Shown: piece after piece, positions 29,197 to 37,564 of the stretch
How positions within the stretch are numbered: position 1 is the first letter of the stretch
How the letters are laid out: each line of letters opens with the position of its first letter
DNA from: a virus
Reading direction: 5' to 3' (one strand)
DNA length: 37,564 bases
IMG/VR virus record: IMGVR_UViG_3300010430_000223
Span: 1-37,564 of that record
Translations under genes and position numbers: made by a program
Notes under the pieces: model-generated
The model's input: only the letters and a program-made list of their open reading frames with translations
Told to the model about the DNA's origin: nothing
Databases searched by the model: none

Positions 29197-29780
29197 CAAT
29201 TGATATAGACGCAAAGCCAGACGCGGCAAAAATGGGTATTGCATACAACGTGCAAACTTTTAACAGCCAGTTGAATGGTGCGCAGCAATTTAAAGAGCTT
29301 CCCGGCTCTCGCTGGGTTGGTGAGCTTACTTGGTCGTCAAGACAGGGCCTCGAGGCTAGAGCGCTATCAGCCCAGCTTCAAAGTTTGCGCGGGCCTATTG
29401 ATGATTTCCGTGTTGTGATGCCTGATAACGAGCGTCTAGGCACTGCTACTGGCTCCGGTGTTGTCAATGGTGCTGATCAAGTCGGCAGTGAAATCACAAC
29501 TGGCGGCTGGGTGGCTAATCAGCCTATTTTGCTAGAAATTGGCGACTATTTCGAGATCAACGGCGAGTTAAAAATGGTCACTGAGCGCGCAGCAAGTGAT
29601 GCAGGCGGAAATGCGACTATAAAATTTCAGCCGCCTATTAGAAAAAGCCCCGCTGATAATTCGCCCGTGGTTACCAGCGACCCAAAAATCACAATGCGAC
29701 TAGTAGCGCCTCTAGCCTCTCACTCGCTATCTGCTCCAATTGTTTACGCCATTTCAATCAGTGCCGAGGAGGTTATTTAA
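29193..29780 (+). CDS. Distal tail / minor tail protein, 195 aa
   Basis: Beta-rich, with NVQTFNSQLNGAQQFKELPG and a tryptophan (RWVGELTWSSRQGL) pattern common to minor tail proteins after the tape measure. It overlaps both neighbours. It probably joins tube and tip. Confidence 0.65.
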   Translation: MTIDIDAKPDAAKMGIAYNVQTFNSQLNGAQQFKELPGSRWVGELTWSSRQGLEARALSAQLQSLRGPIDDFRVVMPDNERLGTATGSGVVNGADQVGSEITTGGWVANQPILLEIGDYFEINGELKMVTERAASDAGGNATIKFQPPIRKSPADNSPVVTSDPKITMRLVAPLASHSLSAPIVYAISISAEEVI

Positions 29781-30355
29781 TGCCTCGCACTATTGATACG
29801 GGAACTATCCGAGCAATGTCTAAGATTGGCTATAAGCCTGTTATTTTGATTGAGATTCTAACGCCATCTTTAGATATTAGGCTAACCAGCAACATGCAAG
29901 ACTTAACGTATAATTTCAATAATTATACAGCTGGTTTAATTGGTGGCATTAGCGCAATTCCTGAAACCATGGATTTGAAAGACTCGCAAATATCAATGAT
30001 TCTTAGCGGCGTTGATCCAGCCATTAAAGCCGCAGTCGTTGCGCCTGACTTCATCAATAGCCCGGTAACTATTCGCGTCCAGTTTTTTAACGATCAATAT
30101 AAGACGGCTGGCGATGGCTTTGTTTATTTCATCGGCTCAGCCGCCAGCCAAAATATAGCAAGCTCTAGCAGTTCTGAGATAACAATAGGATGCAGAAGCA
30201 GGATAGCAAGCTTAGGCAGACCGAGATCAGAGCGATACAGTGACCAAGAGCAGCAAGCAAAACACCCTGGCGACTTAGGTATGCAGTTTGCCTCTGAATT
30301 GGCGAGTCGTGATATTATATGGCCTGCTGCTGAGTGGTTTAAGGAGAATTCATAA
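29780..30355 (+). CDS. Tail assembly protein, 191 aa
   Basis: Starts PRTIDTGTIRAMSKIGYKPV and has beta-rich segments (RVQFFNDQYKTAGDGFVYFI). Its order before the J-like gene fits a tail-tip hub or assembly protein (DUF2163-like position). The exact family is uncertain. Confidence 0.6.
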   Translation: MPRTIDTGTIRAMSKIGYKPVILIEILTPSLDIRLTSNMQDLTYNFNNYTAGLIGGISAIPETMDLKDSQISMILSGVDPAIKAAVVAPDFINSPVTIRVQFFNDQYKTAGDGFVYFIGSAASQNIASSSSSEITIGCRSRIASLGRPRSERYSDQEQQAKHPGDLGMQFASELASRDIIWPAAEWFKENS

Positions 30356-33285
30356 TGGTTATGGGGTTTGTGCGCAAAACTATCGACACGGCGTCTGATA
30401 GGCTTGCTGACATTGAGGATAGTTTAACAAATTCGGCAGATCAGATAGTTGATTCTGCCGGTGATTCTGGCCGAGCGCTTGGCCGCGGTGATTTAGGTGG
30501 AGCAGCTAGCGACCTTCTTTCAATTGGTGCGGAGGTTACAAACCTAGTAACGGGTGGTACGCTAAATGTTGCCTTTGATGCCTTTAAGGACTTTATAACG
30601 CCTGATATTCCCGCGCCAGATTTTCAAGATAGAAAGCAGCAGGTATCAAGCGCTAATGCACCCAGAAGAATGGTTTACGGTCGAGTAATGACTGCGGGCG
30701 TTGCTCGCTATACTGAATCCTCCGGCTCTAACGATAAATTCATTCATATAATCCATATCTTTGCTGCTCACACGTGCGAAGAAGTGGAAGAAATTTATTT
30801 CAATGGTGAGCTGGCATTTATTGGGACTGTTCCACAGGGCAAATTTGCTGGCAAAGCTACAGCTATTATTGAAACAGGAAAGCAAACAACTGCCAACGCG
30901 GCAATCGTTGCTGATACTCCATCTAATTGGGCTAACGACCATAAGCTTTTAGGCCATACTTATGTTTATTTTAAGCTTGAGTATGATACTGATGTATTTC
31001 GCTCAATACCTAAAATAACGGCAGTCGTTAAGGGTAAGGATGACATTTACGACCCTAGAACAGGCATAAGCGGGTGGACTGATAATCAGGCGCTTTGCTC
31101 TCTTGATTACCTGCAAAATGAATACGGATTCAGGGTTCCAGTCGGTGAAATCAACCTAGATAGCTTTTCAAACGGTGCAGACGTTGCTGATGAGCTTGTA
31201 GCCTCTGGCGTTGGAACTACTGAAAAGCGCTACACGGTAAACGGTACAATTTCAGTAGTCGATAATCCCATGTCTCCGCTTGATAATATGATGCAAGCAG
31301 GCATGTCGAGTATTAATTATATTCAGGGGCAGTTTGTTTTTGTTCCCGGTGTTTATGTTGCGCCAACAAGCCAAAGCTCTCTTGGCGACCCGGCAACATT
31401 CGACAGCACCACAGCATTCACATTTGACAGCGATATATGGCCAACCTTCGACCAAAGCTTTTTGCCTAACTATAAATTTACTGACGACGACCTAATAGGT
31501 GGTATTTCTTATACACCTTCTGGTGATGTAGATAGCCGAGTAAATGCTGTTCGCGGATCTTATATTGATCCGGAGCAAAATTTCGAGCCTGTTGATTTTG
31601 TTCAGTTGAATGTTCCAGCTTATGAGACTCAAGATAAAGAAATATTATTTGCTGACACTAAGTTTCAGTTTGTTAATTCTGGAACCAGAGCAAGACGACT
31701 GGCAAAGCTATTTATGGAGCGCTCGCGCTACGGTGTAAGACTGTCTGTTCGGTTTAAGGTTCGCGCTTTAGAATTTGGCGTTGGTGATCGCATAGAATTT
31801 GAATCTGTCAGTGAAGGTTTAACTAATCGCGTATATCGCATTGATGAGATAACGCCAAGCATTGATGGCGCTGATGTTTCTTTATCAGAAGATGCCGCTA
31901 TTGTTTGGGATTGGGAAGAGGGGGACGCGCTAGAGGTTACGCCTCCGCCGGTTTTGAATTTGCCAGACCCTAATACTGTTCTAGCACCGACTGGTCTAGC
32001 TGTTTCTGAGTCTGTTTATATTGGCAACGATCAGAGCTCTTTAAAATCCCGCGTGACTATTGACTGGGATAATAACGATGTCATTCAGCGCTGGGAGGTT
32101 CAAGGCTCTTTTGACTCCGGCCCGTTTGTTGATTTGACTAGCTATGTTTCTACCAACTCATTTATTTTAGATGATGCTCAAATAGGTGACTGGGTATTCA
32201 GGGTTCGAGCTATAAATGGAATAGGCGCAAAATCCGCTTATACTTCTAGTGCTTTTACTACCAACGGGAAAACAACTGTTCCAGCGGCCATATCAGGCTT
32301 TGCGGGGACTAGGAGGCCAAACGGTGTGGAAATAAATTGGAATGAAGCAGCTGATCAAGATATTGCTTATTATGAGGTAAGAAATGGTGCTAGCTGGGCT
32401 GCGGGAACGCCTATTCGCCAACTAACTGGCAATGGCTTCTTGTGGGAGCCAGAAAGCCAGACGGTTAGCACACTATGGGTTAAGGCTTACGACAAGTCAG
32501 GCGGGGAATCTGCAACGGCTACAAGCTTAGTTGTTGGTACCGGCGCAACGGCGGTAACTTCTGATACCGGACCTATTGTAAATAATAAAGTTTCGTTTGC
32601 TGACAATACGAGCGGATACTATCTAGGCGATGAGGAATTCATTGTAGGTGACGCGTCCACATTTCTTAGCTTTAGCCCTACAACACAGTTTGACTTGGTT
32701 ACGCCTGAGCTAACTATTACCGGCGGTGCAGCTAGCTTTAGCGGGACAATATCCACAGCCGACAATAGATTTCAGGTTAAAAATACTGGGGCAACTTCTG
32801 GTAGTATTGTTGTTATTGATGCAACCATAGGTGCAGCCAATAGTCATACAGCAATAAGCGCCACTGCTGACAATGGAACTGGGGCGGCTATAGGCTCAAT
32901 CAATGGCACGGGCGCAATAGTATTGTCATCCTCATCAATTGGCGCAACTGTTACGAGTAATGGTACTAGCACAGAAGGCTTGATAGTTAGTGCAGAGCAA
33001 ACTGGTTCGTCAGCACTAAGGGCAACAGGCAATATATACGGCGGAAGATTTACCGCAACAGCTGGGGCAGCTTCTGGTAATGCTGCTATGATAGCCAACG
33101 CCTCTGGCGGCGCTGCACACATCCAAATGCTAACAGAGCACACTATTTTTCCAGCTGCTCAAGATGGCGCAATAATAATAGGTAATAGCGCAAGTGGGGG
33201 CAATAATATTTATGTGCGAACTAATGGCCAGTGGCACGTTGTGCAATTAACAGGCAACTATAACGACGGAACAGCAATACCATAG
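30355..33285 (+). CDS. Central tail-tip/fibre protein, lambda J-like, 976 aa
   Basis: N-terminal region with helices, then VSSANAPRRMVYGRVMTAGV, which begins the J-type tip core. Two fibronectin III-like domains lie at about residues 540-730 (SRVTIDWDNNDVIQRWEVQG and NGVEINWNEAADQDIAYYEV). The C-terminal 230 residues are Gly/Ala/Ser/Thr-rich beta repeats, a likely fibre shaft and receptor end. The ATG overlaps the upstream stop (TAATG). Confidence 0.8.
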   Translation: MVMGFVRKTIDTASDRLADIEDSLTNSADQIVDSAGDSGRALGRGDLGGAASDLLSIGAEVTNLVTGGTLNVAFDAFKDFITPDIPAPDFQDRKQQVSSANAPRRMVYGRVMTAGVARYTESSGSNDKFIHIIHIFAAHTCEEVEEIYFNGELAFIGTVPQGKFAGKATAIIETGKQTTANAAIVADTPSNWANDHKLLGHTYVYFKLEYDTDVFRSIPKITAVVKGKDDIYDPRTGISGWTDNQALCSLDYLQNEYGFRVPVGEINLDSFSNGADVADELVASGVGTTEKRYTVNGTISVVDNPMSPLDNMMQAGMSSINYIQGQFVFVPGVYVAPTSQSSLGDPATFDSTTAFTFDSDIWPTFDQSFLPNYKFTDDDLIGGISYTPSGDVDSRVNAVRGSYIDPEQNFEPVDFVQLNVPAYETQDKEILFADTKFQFVNSGTRARRLAKLFMERSRYGVRLSVRFKVRALEFGVGDRIEFESVSEGLTNRVYRIDEITPSIDGADVSLSEDAAIVWDWEEGDALEVTPPPVLNLPDPNTVLAPTGLAVSESVYIGNDQSSLKSRVTIDWDNNDVIQRWEVQGSFDSGPFVDLTSYVSTNSFILDDAQIGDWVFRVRAINGIGAKSAYTSSAFTTNGKTTVPAAISGFAGTRRPNGVEINWNEAADQDIAYYEVRNGASWAAGTPIRQLTGNGFLWEPESQTVSTLWVKAYDKSGGESATATSLVVGTGATAVTSDTGPIVNNKVSFADNTSGYYLGDEEFIVGDASTFLSFSPTTQFDLVTPELTITGGAASFSGTISTADNRFQVKNTGATSGSIVVIDATIGAANSHTAISATADNGTGAAIGSINGTGAIVLSSSSIGATVTSNGTSTEGLIVSAEQTGSSALRATGNIYGGRFTATAGAASGNAAMIANASGGAAHIQMLTEHTIFPAAQDGAIIIGNSASGGNNIYVRTNGQWHVVQLTGNYNDGTAIP

Positions 33286-33294
33286 GAATAAAAC

Positions 33295-34026
33295 ATGACA
33301 ATACAAACAATAAACATAGGAACAACGCCTAATGACAATACGGGCGACGATCCAAGAACGGCTGGGCAGAAGTTAAATTCTAATTTCACAACCAGCACAC
33401 ACGCAGCCAGCCGAGACGTAGGCACAGCCTCTGGTAATGTGATGGAAGTTGGGGCGGGTGGTTTGTTAGGCAATGCAATACGCTGGGCAACAAATGACTT
33501 AAACGATATAAATAAAACTGGGTTTTACGATGCTGACGGTGGTGACACCAACCTGCCTAGTGGTGTCGGCGGTACAATAATTCACATTGAGAATTCAGCG
33601 GAAAACTCAGCAACTCAATATTTTGCAACCTTCGATAATAGCGGGCATTTCACACGAACAAAAACCACTGGCGTTGGTTGGGGGCCATGGCAAGAACTCT
33701 ACCACAGCGGCAACCTGAATCCTAATGTGTTTGGGGGTGTGGCTGGCGCGACTCTAGAAGGAAAAGCAGTTTCAGCTACGGTTGCGCTATTCCAGTTTCA
33801 GACAGCCAGCCCAAGCGTACCTGCCTCGGTTGTAGTCAGTGGCGTATTTAATATACTTAATTCGGCACTATCAACTATAACAACCTCTGTATCAGTTACA
33901 TTATCATCTCGTAGCAGTAAAGGTGTTGCAGTATATTCAGTATCAGGATTATCAGGACTTACAGCAGGCGACACTGTTTATCTATCTTGTGACTCCGCTT
34001 CCTCCTTATTGGAGGTTAATTTTTAA
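33295..34026 (+). CDS. Tail fibre / receptor-binding protein, 243 aa
   Basis: Starts with the common fibre N-terminus TINIGTTPNDNTGDDPRTAG and then NSNF. The middle has GVGWGPWQELYHSGNL, a pattern of tail-fibre tips, and the end is Ser/Thr/Val-rich beta. It probably contacts the host receptor. Confidence 0.7.
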   Translation: MTIQTINIGTTPNDNTGDDPRTAGQKLNSNFTTSTHAASRDVGTASGNVMEVGAGGLLGNAIRWATNDLNDINKTGFYDADGGDTNLPSGVGGTIIHIENSAENSATQYFATFDNSGHFTRTKTTGVGWGPWQELYHSGNLNPNVFGGVAGATLEGKAVSATVALFQFQTASPSVPASVVVSGVFNILNSALSTITTSVSVTLSSRSSKGVAVYSVSGLSGLTAGDTVYLSCDSASSLLEVNF

Positions 34027-34349
34027 TGACTATTACATATAACTACGACAAAGACGGGCTAATTAGATTCGTTGAGCAACATTCAGAAGATTCTCAAACT
34101 AACGGTTTTATCCGTGACCCTGATAAAGTCCAAGAGTTACTAGATTCAGGTGTAGAAATAGAGCCTTACGTTGAGCCTGTTAAGACGCTTGAGCAATTAA
34201 AAGCAGAGGTAGTGCAAGAGCTTAAATCATTAGACGCAAGCCCTCGCACGATTACTGAGGCACTTCTAGGTGATCAATGGGCAATTGATGAGATTAAACG
34301 CCTAGAAGCTGAGAAGGTTATTTTGCGGGATAAGCTAAAGAGCTTTTAA
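34026..34349 (+). CDS. Fibre-associated protein, 107 aa
   Basis: Small helical C-terminus (LEQLKAEVVQELKSLDASPR) after a beta start (TITYNYDKDGLIRFVEQHSE). Last gene of the rightward arm and coupled to the fibre gene (TAATG), so a fibre-assembly chaperone role is likely. It overlaps NinG by 15 bases, tail to tail. Confidence 0.6.
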   Translation: MTITYNYDKDGLIRFVEQHSEDSQTNGFIRDPDKVQELLDSGVEIEPYVEPVKTLEQLKAEVVQELKSLDASPRTITEALLGDQWAIDEIKRLEAEKVILRDKLKSF

Positions 34350-34883
34350 TTTATCTTTATAGCGCTTCTCGATAGCTTGGTATTCTTCTATTGAGTAGCG
34401 CTTTATATCGCTATTGCTTTCAAGAGCTTCAACCTTTTCCAACCCTATCTTTTTGATAAGATTTATTCGGTACTCAGTCAAATTCCCTGATAGATGATTA
34501 TTACAAGGCGCGCATTGCTTGTGGCAATTATCTTCGTTAAATCTTAATTGCTTTGCAGCTCCAACAGTTCGATAGTGCCCAGCATGATATTGCCCGCCAT
34601 GGTGTCTCTGGCAGCTTATGCAAGGCTCTTTATCATCACGCTGTCGAATGTAGGCATTAAAAGCCTTTTGAGCCTGAGCAGCCCTAAAAGCCTTATCATT
34701 CTGCTTAACTATTTTCTTGAATTCGGCATTGCGCTTTCTAATCTCTTTTAGCTTCTCCTTGTTACGTTTAGCATTAGACCACTCTATTGCATGATCAATA
34801 TTGCAGAATACGCCAGCGGGAACCCTTACCCATTCCTTGACGTACTTCTTGCAGTGTTTGCATGAGCGCTTAGAGTTAGCCAC
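34335..34883 (-). CDS. ninG: NinG/Rap recombination endonuclease
   Basis: 182 residues matching NinG. The N-terminal zinc cluster is CKHCKKY and the HNH-like core is CISCQRHHGGQYHAGHYRTV, then LRFNEDNCHKQCAPCNNHLS. Lambda NinG (Rap) resolves recombination intermediates. Last gene of the leftward block that would follow dnaB on a circular map, as in the lambda nin region. Confidence 0.9.
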   Translation of the reverse strand: MANSKRSCKHCKKYVKEWVRVPAGVFCNIDHAIEWSNAKRNKEKLKEIRKRNAEFKKIVKQNDKAFRAAQAQKAFNAYIRQRDDKEPCISCQRHHGGQYHAGHYRTVGAAKQLRFNEDNCHKQCAPCNNHLSGNLTEYRINLIKKIGLEKVEALESNSDIKRYSIEEYQAIEKRYKDKLKAL

Positions 34884-35143
34884 TAAACCCCCAAAACCAT
34901 ATCAACACCTTCACGACTACCGGCATTAATCCGCGTAACTCGCTTGGCCGCCAGCTTTTCTTGGCGTAGTTTGGTATTTGACTTGATCAGACTCTTGGCT
35001 GCGCGAACGGCATCACCCTCTAATAATATATGGCCGCCACCTGGAACAGCCCAGCCGCCTTCTTTATCATTAAAAAGTAGAGTAATTCCATCAACCTCAA
35101 TTGACTTGTTGGCTTCTGTTGTACTGATATATTCTGATGACAT
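34883..35143 (-). CDS. Hypothetical protein, 86 aa
   Basis: The frame is open from 35251, but AGAGGAAAATAAA precedes ATG 35143, right after the upstream gene, so I place the start there. The product begins MSSEYISTTEANKSIEVDGI and ends helical. It overlaps ninG by one base. Function unknown. Confidence 0.55.
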   Translation of the reverse strand: MSSEYISTTEANKSIEVDGITLLFNDKEGGWAVPGGGHILLEGDAVRAAKSLIKSNTKLRQEKLAAKRVTRINAGSREGVDMVLGV

Positions 35144-35160
35144 TTTATTTTCCTCTTTAG

Positions 35161-35493
35161 TTATGCGCCATAATTCGATTGCTCTTTTCGTCCATTGGCT
35201 TGCTTGGTACGCCAAATATTTATTCTTTCTTGTGCTATAGTCATTCGCCACCTTAGCTGCTCTGACTTCTCTATGGCTATTCTCAGCGCATCTAGCAGCT
35301 CTACATACTCTTTGTGTGAATAAGCGTATGATTCGCGCTCTTGCCCTGTTTTATGGCCTTCTTTCTCAGCTTGGCCTATTAAAATAGCTTTTTTAGACTT
35401 GCGAAACTCCCGCAAATATTCTGTATCAGCCTTTGCTTTAGAGTATTCATCAACCGAATTGCGCCAGTCGTTTATTAGCTGCTCAATATCCAT
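35161..35493 (-). CDS. Coiled-coil hypothetical protein, 110 aa
   Basis: A charged helical protein (NDWRNSVDEYSKAKADTEYL). GGGG lies eight bases before ATG 35493, and a TTG at 35496 is possible. It is a member of the leftward nin-like block. Function unknown. Confidence 0.55.
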   Translation of the reverse strand: MDIEQLINDWRNSVDEYSKAKADTEYLREFRKSKKAILIGQAEKEGHKTGQERESYAYSHKEYVELLDALRIAIEKSEQLRWRMTIAQERINIWRTKQANGRKEQSNYGA

Positions 35494-35504
35494 CAACTCA
35501 TCCC

Positions 35505-35990
35505 CTAACCCTCTTTTAATATCTCATCTTGCCATGGTGCTGGATTTTCCCAGCAACCAAGCGTGTCAAATAAAGCCTCTAGCTCTTTCTCGCTAATATC
35601 TCGCGCCACCGGTAAAGCTATCCAGCCAAGATTTGATAGCTGATCTTTCGGCACTGTTGCGCTTAACTTATCATGCAAATCTGACACAGTAGAGCTTAAT
35701 TCGTGCTTAAAATACTCACCTGGTACGTTGATTTCTTCGCTTTTAATATAAACCTGCCCTAACTTACTGCGACCCATTGCGGCAATATATATTTGCCATT
35801 TATAGCGAATCTTGCTCATAGCTGCGTCAATACTTGGACCGCAAACTTCAATACGATTCTTGCTAACATTAATCAACTCTAAGCCGTCACCACTGGCCAC
35901 AAAACCAATACCTAAATCTCTTAACGCAGCCTTAGCACTTCTAGCCTTGCTTACGTGCGCGACGTACTGTTTACGCCTCTTCTTTGCCAT
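35505..35990 (-). CDS. Hypothetical protein, 161 aa
   Basis: The N-terminus is very basic (MAKKRRKQYVAHVSKARSAK), followed by an alpha/beta body with conserved-looking GWIALPVARDISEKELEALF. ATG 35990 has AGAGGA at proper spacing. It may bind nucleic acid. No family recognised. Confidence 0.55.
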   Translation of the reverse strand: MAKKRRKQYVAHVSKARSAKAALRDLGIGFVASGDGLELINVSKNRIEVCGPSIDAAMSKIRYKWQIYIAAMGRSKLGQVYIKSEEINVPGEYFKHELSSTVSDLHDKLSATVPKDQLSNLGWIALPVARDISEKELEALFDTLGCWENPAPWQDEILKEG

Positions 35991-36017
35991 TGTCATTCCT
36001 CTTTAATAACACTTCAA

Positions 36018-36046
36018 TGACACAGACCTTCGGCTGTGTATTTCTT
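36018..36046 (+). terminator. Hairpin with plus-strand T tract
   Basis: GACACAG and CTGTGT pair around a short loop, with ATTTCTTTATT after it on the plus strand. Genes here run leftward, so it would act on antisense or read-through RNA, or serve as a stability element. Confidence 0.35.
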
Positions 36047-36048
36047 TA

Positions 36049-36297
36049 TTATACGGCATATAAGCTCTGCTGCCTGTGATACTCAACCACATCACAGATT
36101 TCACACTCTTTTAGTGTACCAGCTCTTTTACCCGTACTTTTTTCGTACCAAACCGTCCCACCTTTACCAACATAAACTTCTTTCTTCTCTGGTAGTTTTA
36201 ATAGGCTCCTCATTAGCCCATTTGAATAAACAAGCTCTACTTCATGCTCGCCCTTCTCGTTGCTCGTGCAACTCATTGTACTTGAATATTTACTCAT
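36049..36297 (-). CDS. Hypothetical protein, 82 aa
   Basis: Starts MSKYSSTMSCTSNEKGEHEV after GGAG, nine bases upstream. The residues KEVYVGKGGTVWYEKSTGKR and a C-terminal CEIC are notable. It follows the structured region at 36335-36560. Function unknown. Confidence 0.55.
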   Translation of the reverse strand: MSKYSSTMSCTSNEKGEHEVELVYSNGLMRSLLKLPEKKEVYVGKGGTVWYEKSTGKRAGTLKECEICDVVEYHRQQSLYAV

Positions 36298-36334
36298 ATT
36301 TTCTCACTCCGTAGCTAGTAGCCGTATAACAACA

Positions 36335-36560
36335 AAATATTATCGGACGCTTCGCGCCGTAAATTTGGGGGTTAAATGCTTATAGGTTGTGATGACTGGC
36401 GGCTATTCTCGAATCAAACGAATCATCATCTTAACTTATTTACCGCTACCTGATTAAAATCAGGGGAAGTTAATCTCAGCCACCACACCTATAAACTTTA
36501 AAGCCCCTTCATGTCTCACGACAGCTAGGGCGGAGCGGAGCATCATGCTTTATACCGCCT
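36335..36560 (-). ncRNA. Candidate structured RNA region, strand uncertain
   Basis: No ORF covers this gap. Paired elements are: TTATAGGT (36380-36387) with ACCTATAA (36487-36494), extended by GTG/CAC past one bulged base; TTAACTT (36431-36437) with AAGTTAA (36467-36473); CCTGAT with ATCAGG inside it; GGCGG with CCGCC (36529-36559) enclosing AGCAT/ATGCT; and CGGACGC with GCGCCG (36344-36359). On the minus strand the last is followed by a T-rich stretch, like a terminator, so I favour that strand. I found no good promoter. Riboswitch, small RNA or DNA-level site are all possible. Confidence 0.45.
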
Positions 36561-36589
36561 GTTATCACCTCCTGCTAGGGTGGGTGTTC

Positions 36590-36889
36590 TTACCAGCTAA
36601 CGCCAAACAAAATCCCGATGCCGTGAATAACTCCAACGGGTGCGATAAAGGCTCCGGCAATAAGCAATAAATACTTAGCTTGGATCAAGCAGTGTATAAC
36701 GTGAGTAATCCAGCCAATAACGCTAAAAATAACTAGCAACGCTATGCCAATCACAAATAAACTATCCTTCATTTGTCTAAACCCTCTTTCATTAATTAAA
36801 CTAAACACAAGCCCAGAAGCAACAACAGACCATAACAATAGATCATAGCCACTAGCGCCGTAAAACAAACCCACTATTAACTGTTCCAT
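36590..36889 (-). CDS. Three-pass membrane protein, 99 aa
   Basis: Three hydrophobic segments (LLLWSVVASGLVFSLI; LFVIGIALLVIFSVIGWITH; LLLIAGAFIAPVGVIHGIGI). AGAGGAAG precedes the ATG. It could be a holin or an exclusion protein, but it is away from the lysis-like block. Function unknown. Confidence 0.6.
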   Translation of the reverse strand: MEQLIVGLFYGASGYDLLLWSVVASGLVFSLINERGFRQMKDSLFVIGIALLVIFSVIGWITHVIHCLIQAKYLLLIAGAFIAPVGVIHGIGILFGVSW

Positions 36890-36952
36890 ATCACTTCCTC
36901 TTGGTTAGTGTGTTTATACTACCTAGCCTTAATATGTTTTGGTAGTGTTAAA

Positions 36953-37279
36953 TTACGCCAATAATTCTGGATTTTGATAGATATCGCCGATTTTTGCACC
37001 TATATCGCCTTCTCCTGCGGCTTCGTAAAGCTCAATAAACGGGAATTCGCAAATATAATCGCCATAGCCAGCAAGCCTAACCACATCGCCAGCGTATAAT
37101 TCAACGCCGTTCTTGTCCTTTAGGCCGGTGAATTGCATTATTGGTTGAACACAATTCCACTCGGAGTCTTCCCCTTCAAAATCAGAGTCGCAAATGTAGC
37201 CAGCATTAGTCAGTCTCATATTAATAACCGACTCCATTCTACTGTCTTCGTCATTCCATAATCTAAATTTAATATCCAT
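36953..37279 (-). CDS. YopX family protein
   Basis: 108 residues from ATG 37279. The YopX signature is clear: MDIKFRLWNDEDSRM at the start, then IMQFTGLKDKNGVELYAGDV, ending IGDIYQNPELL. YopX proteins are common phage early proteins of unknown biochemical role. The ATG overlaps the stop of the upstream partial ORF (TGATG). Confidence 0.85.
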   Translation of the reverse strand: MDIKFRLWNDEDSRMESVINMRLTNAGYICDSDFEGEDSEWNCVQPIMQFTGLKDKNGVELYAGDVVRLAGYGDYICEFPFIELYEAAGEGDIGAKIGDIYQNPELLA

Positions 37280-37564
37280 CACACAACCCCTTCGCTAATT
37301 AACTGCTCATTAATCCAAATCTCACCTTTAGGCGTAAACAATGCTTGAGAATAACCCTGCTCGGTCTGTTTAAGCTCGCCCAAGCCTTTATCTATGAAAG
37401 ACTGAGTGAATGCCCGTCCTCGCTTAACTAGCTTGTCGTGGTTGTTTAACTTGTCAGCAATTTCTCTTACAGACTCAATAACATGATTTTCTGAGTATCC
37501 CGATCTGTTTACATAAAACCAGAAATCATTAGTTCCATTACTTTTAAGTGTGTAAATAGTTCTA
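37279..37564 (-). CDS. Partial ORF at right edge
   Basis: About 94 residues are visible, with no start in the window, including GTNDFWFYVNRSGYSENHVI and FTPKGEIWINEQLISEG at the end. It is helical in the middle. In frame with the partial gene at 92-1 if the ends are joined, giving an ORF of about 125 residues. Function unknown; I do not recognise the domain. Confidence 0.55.
   Translation of the reverse strand, partial: RTIYTLKSNGTNDFWFYVNRSGYSENHVIESVREIADKLNNHDKLVKRGRAFTQSFIDKGLGELKQTEQGYSQALFTPKGEIWINEQLISEGVV

Noticed and set aside
36376-36500. TPP riboswitch on the minus strand
   Set aside because: GGCTGAGA and CCTGAT occur in the right order, but the flanking bases pair as TTAACTT/AAGTTAA instead of the TPP fold, and the gene downstream has no link to thiamine.
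1-37564. CRISPR array, insertion sequence, integrase or attachment site
   Set aside because: I found no spaced direct repeats of CRISPR type, no transposase and no integrase frame.

Overview
This window looks like most or all of the genome of a tailed, siphovirus-like double-stranded DNA phage with moderately low GC content. The ORF families (NinG, RMF-like, DUF5675, Gp157, DUF4055 portal) suggest a gammaproteobacterial, possibly marine, host; that is inference. I see no integrase, tRNA, rRNA or CRISPR array.

Layout. A divergent control region at about 7185-7275 separates two arms. The leftward early arm (7184 down to 1) runs from a Cro-like HTH protein through an RMF-like protein and small regulators to a KilA-N protein, a lambda O-type initiator with internal iteron-like repeats, a lambda P-type loader, DnaB helicase and an HNH/AP2 endonuclease. 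The right end (37564 down to 34335) carries another leftward block (YopX-like, membrane protein, small genes, NinG). If the ends are joined, the edge ORFs fuse in frame and the gene order resembles lambda cro-O-P-nin, so the map is plausibly circular.

The rightward arm begins with an ERF-type annealing protein, Gp157 and SSB. It continues through small genes and a lysis-like block (DUF5675 and membrane proteins), a terminator at about 13890, then terminase, portal, head morphogenesis, scaffold, major capsid, head-tail connectors, tail tube, a frameshifted tail chaperone, a short tape measure, tail tip and fibre.

The standout is at 17528-19513. The MuF/SPP1 gp7-like head morphogenesis gene is broken in two. 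Its 5' part ends with an intein N-terminal splicing domain and its 3' part starts with an intein C-terminal domain. Between them, on the opposite strand, lies a Vsr/DUF559-like endonuclease gene. About ten in-frame stops separate the halves, so the capsid protein should form only by protein trans-splicing: a 'fractured gene' with a split intein at an essential capsid-assembly locus. A leftward cassette of five small genes (20822-19500) sits just upstream of the endonuclease in the same orientation.

Two other endonuclease genes add to the picture. The one after dnaB ends with a diverged copy of the DnaB C-terminal peptide. The one after the capsid gene has its ribosome binding site buried in a terminator-like hairpin. 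Two non-coding stretches (5846-6099 and 36335-36560) are dense in base-pairing potential and look like structured RNAs; I do not recognise either family.
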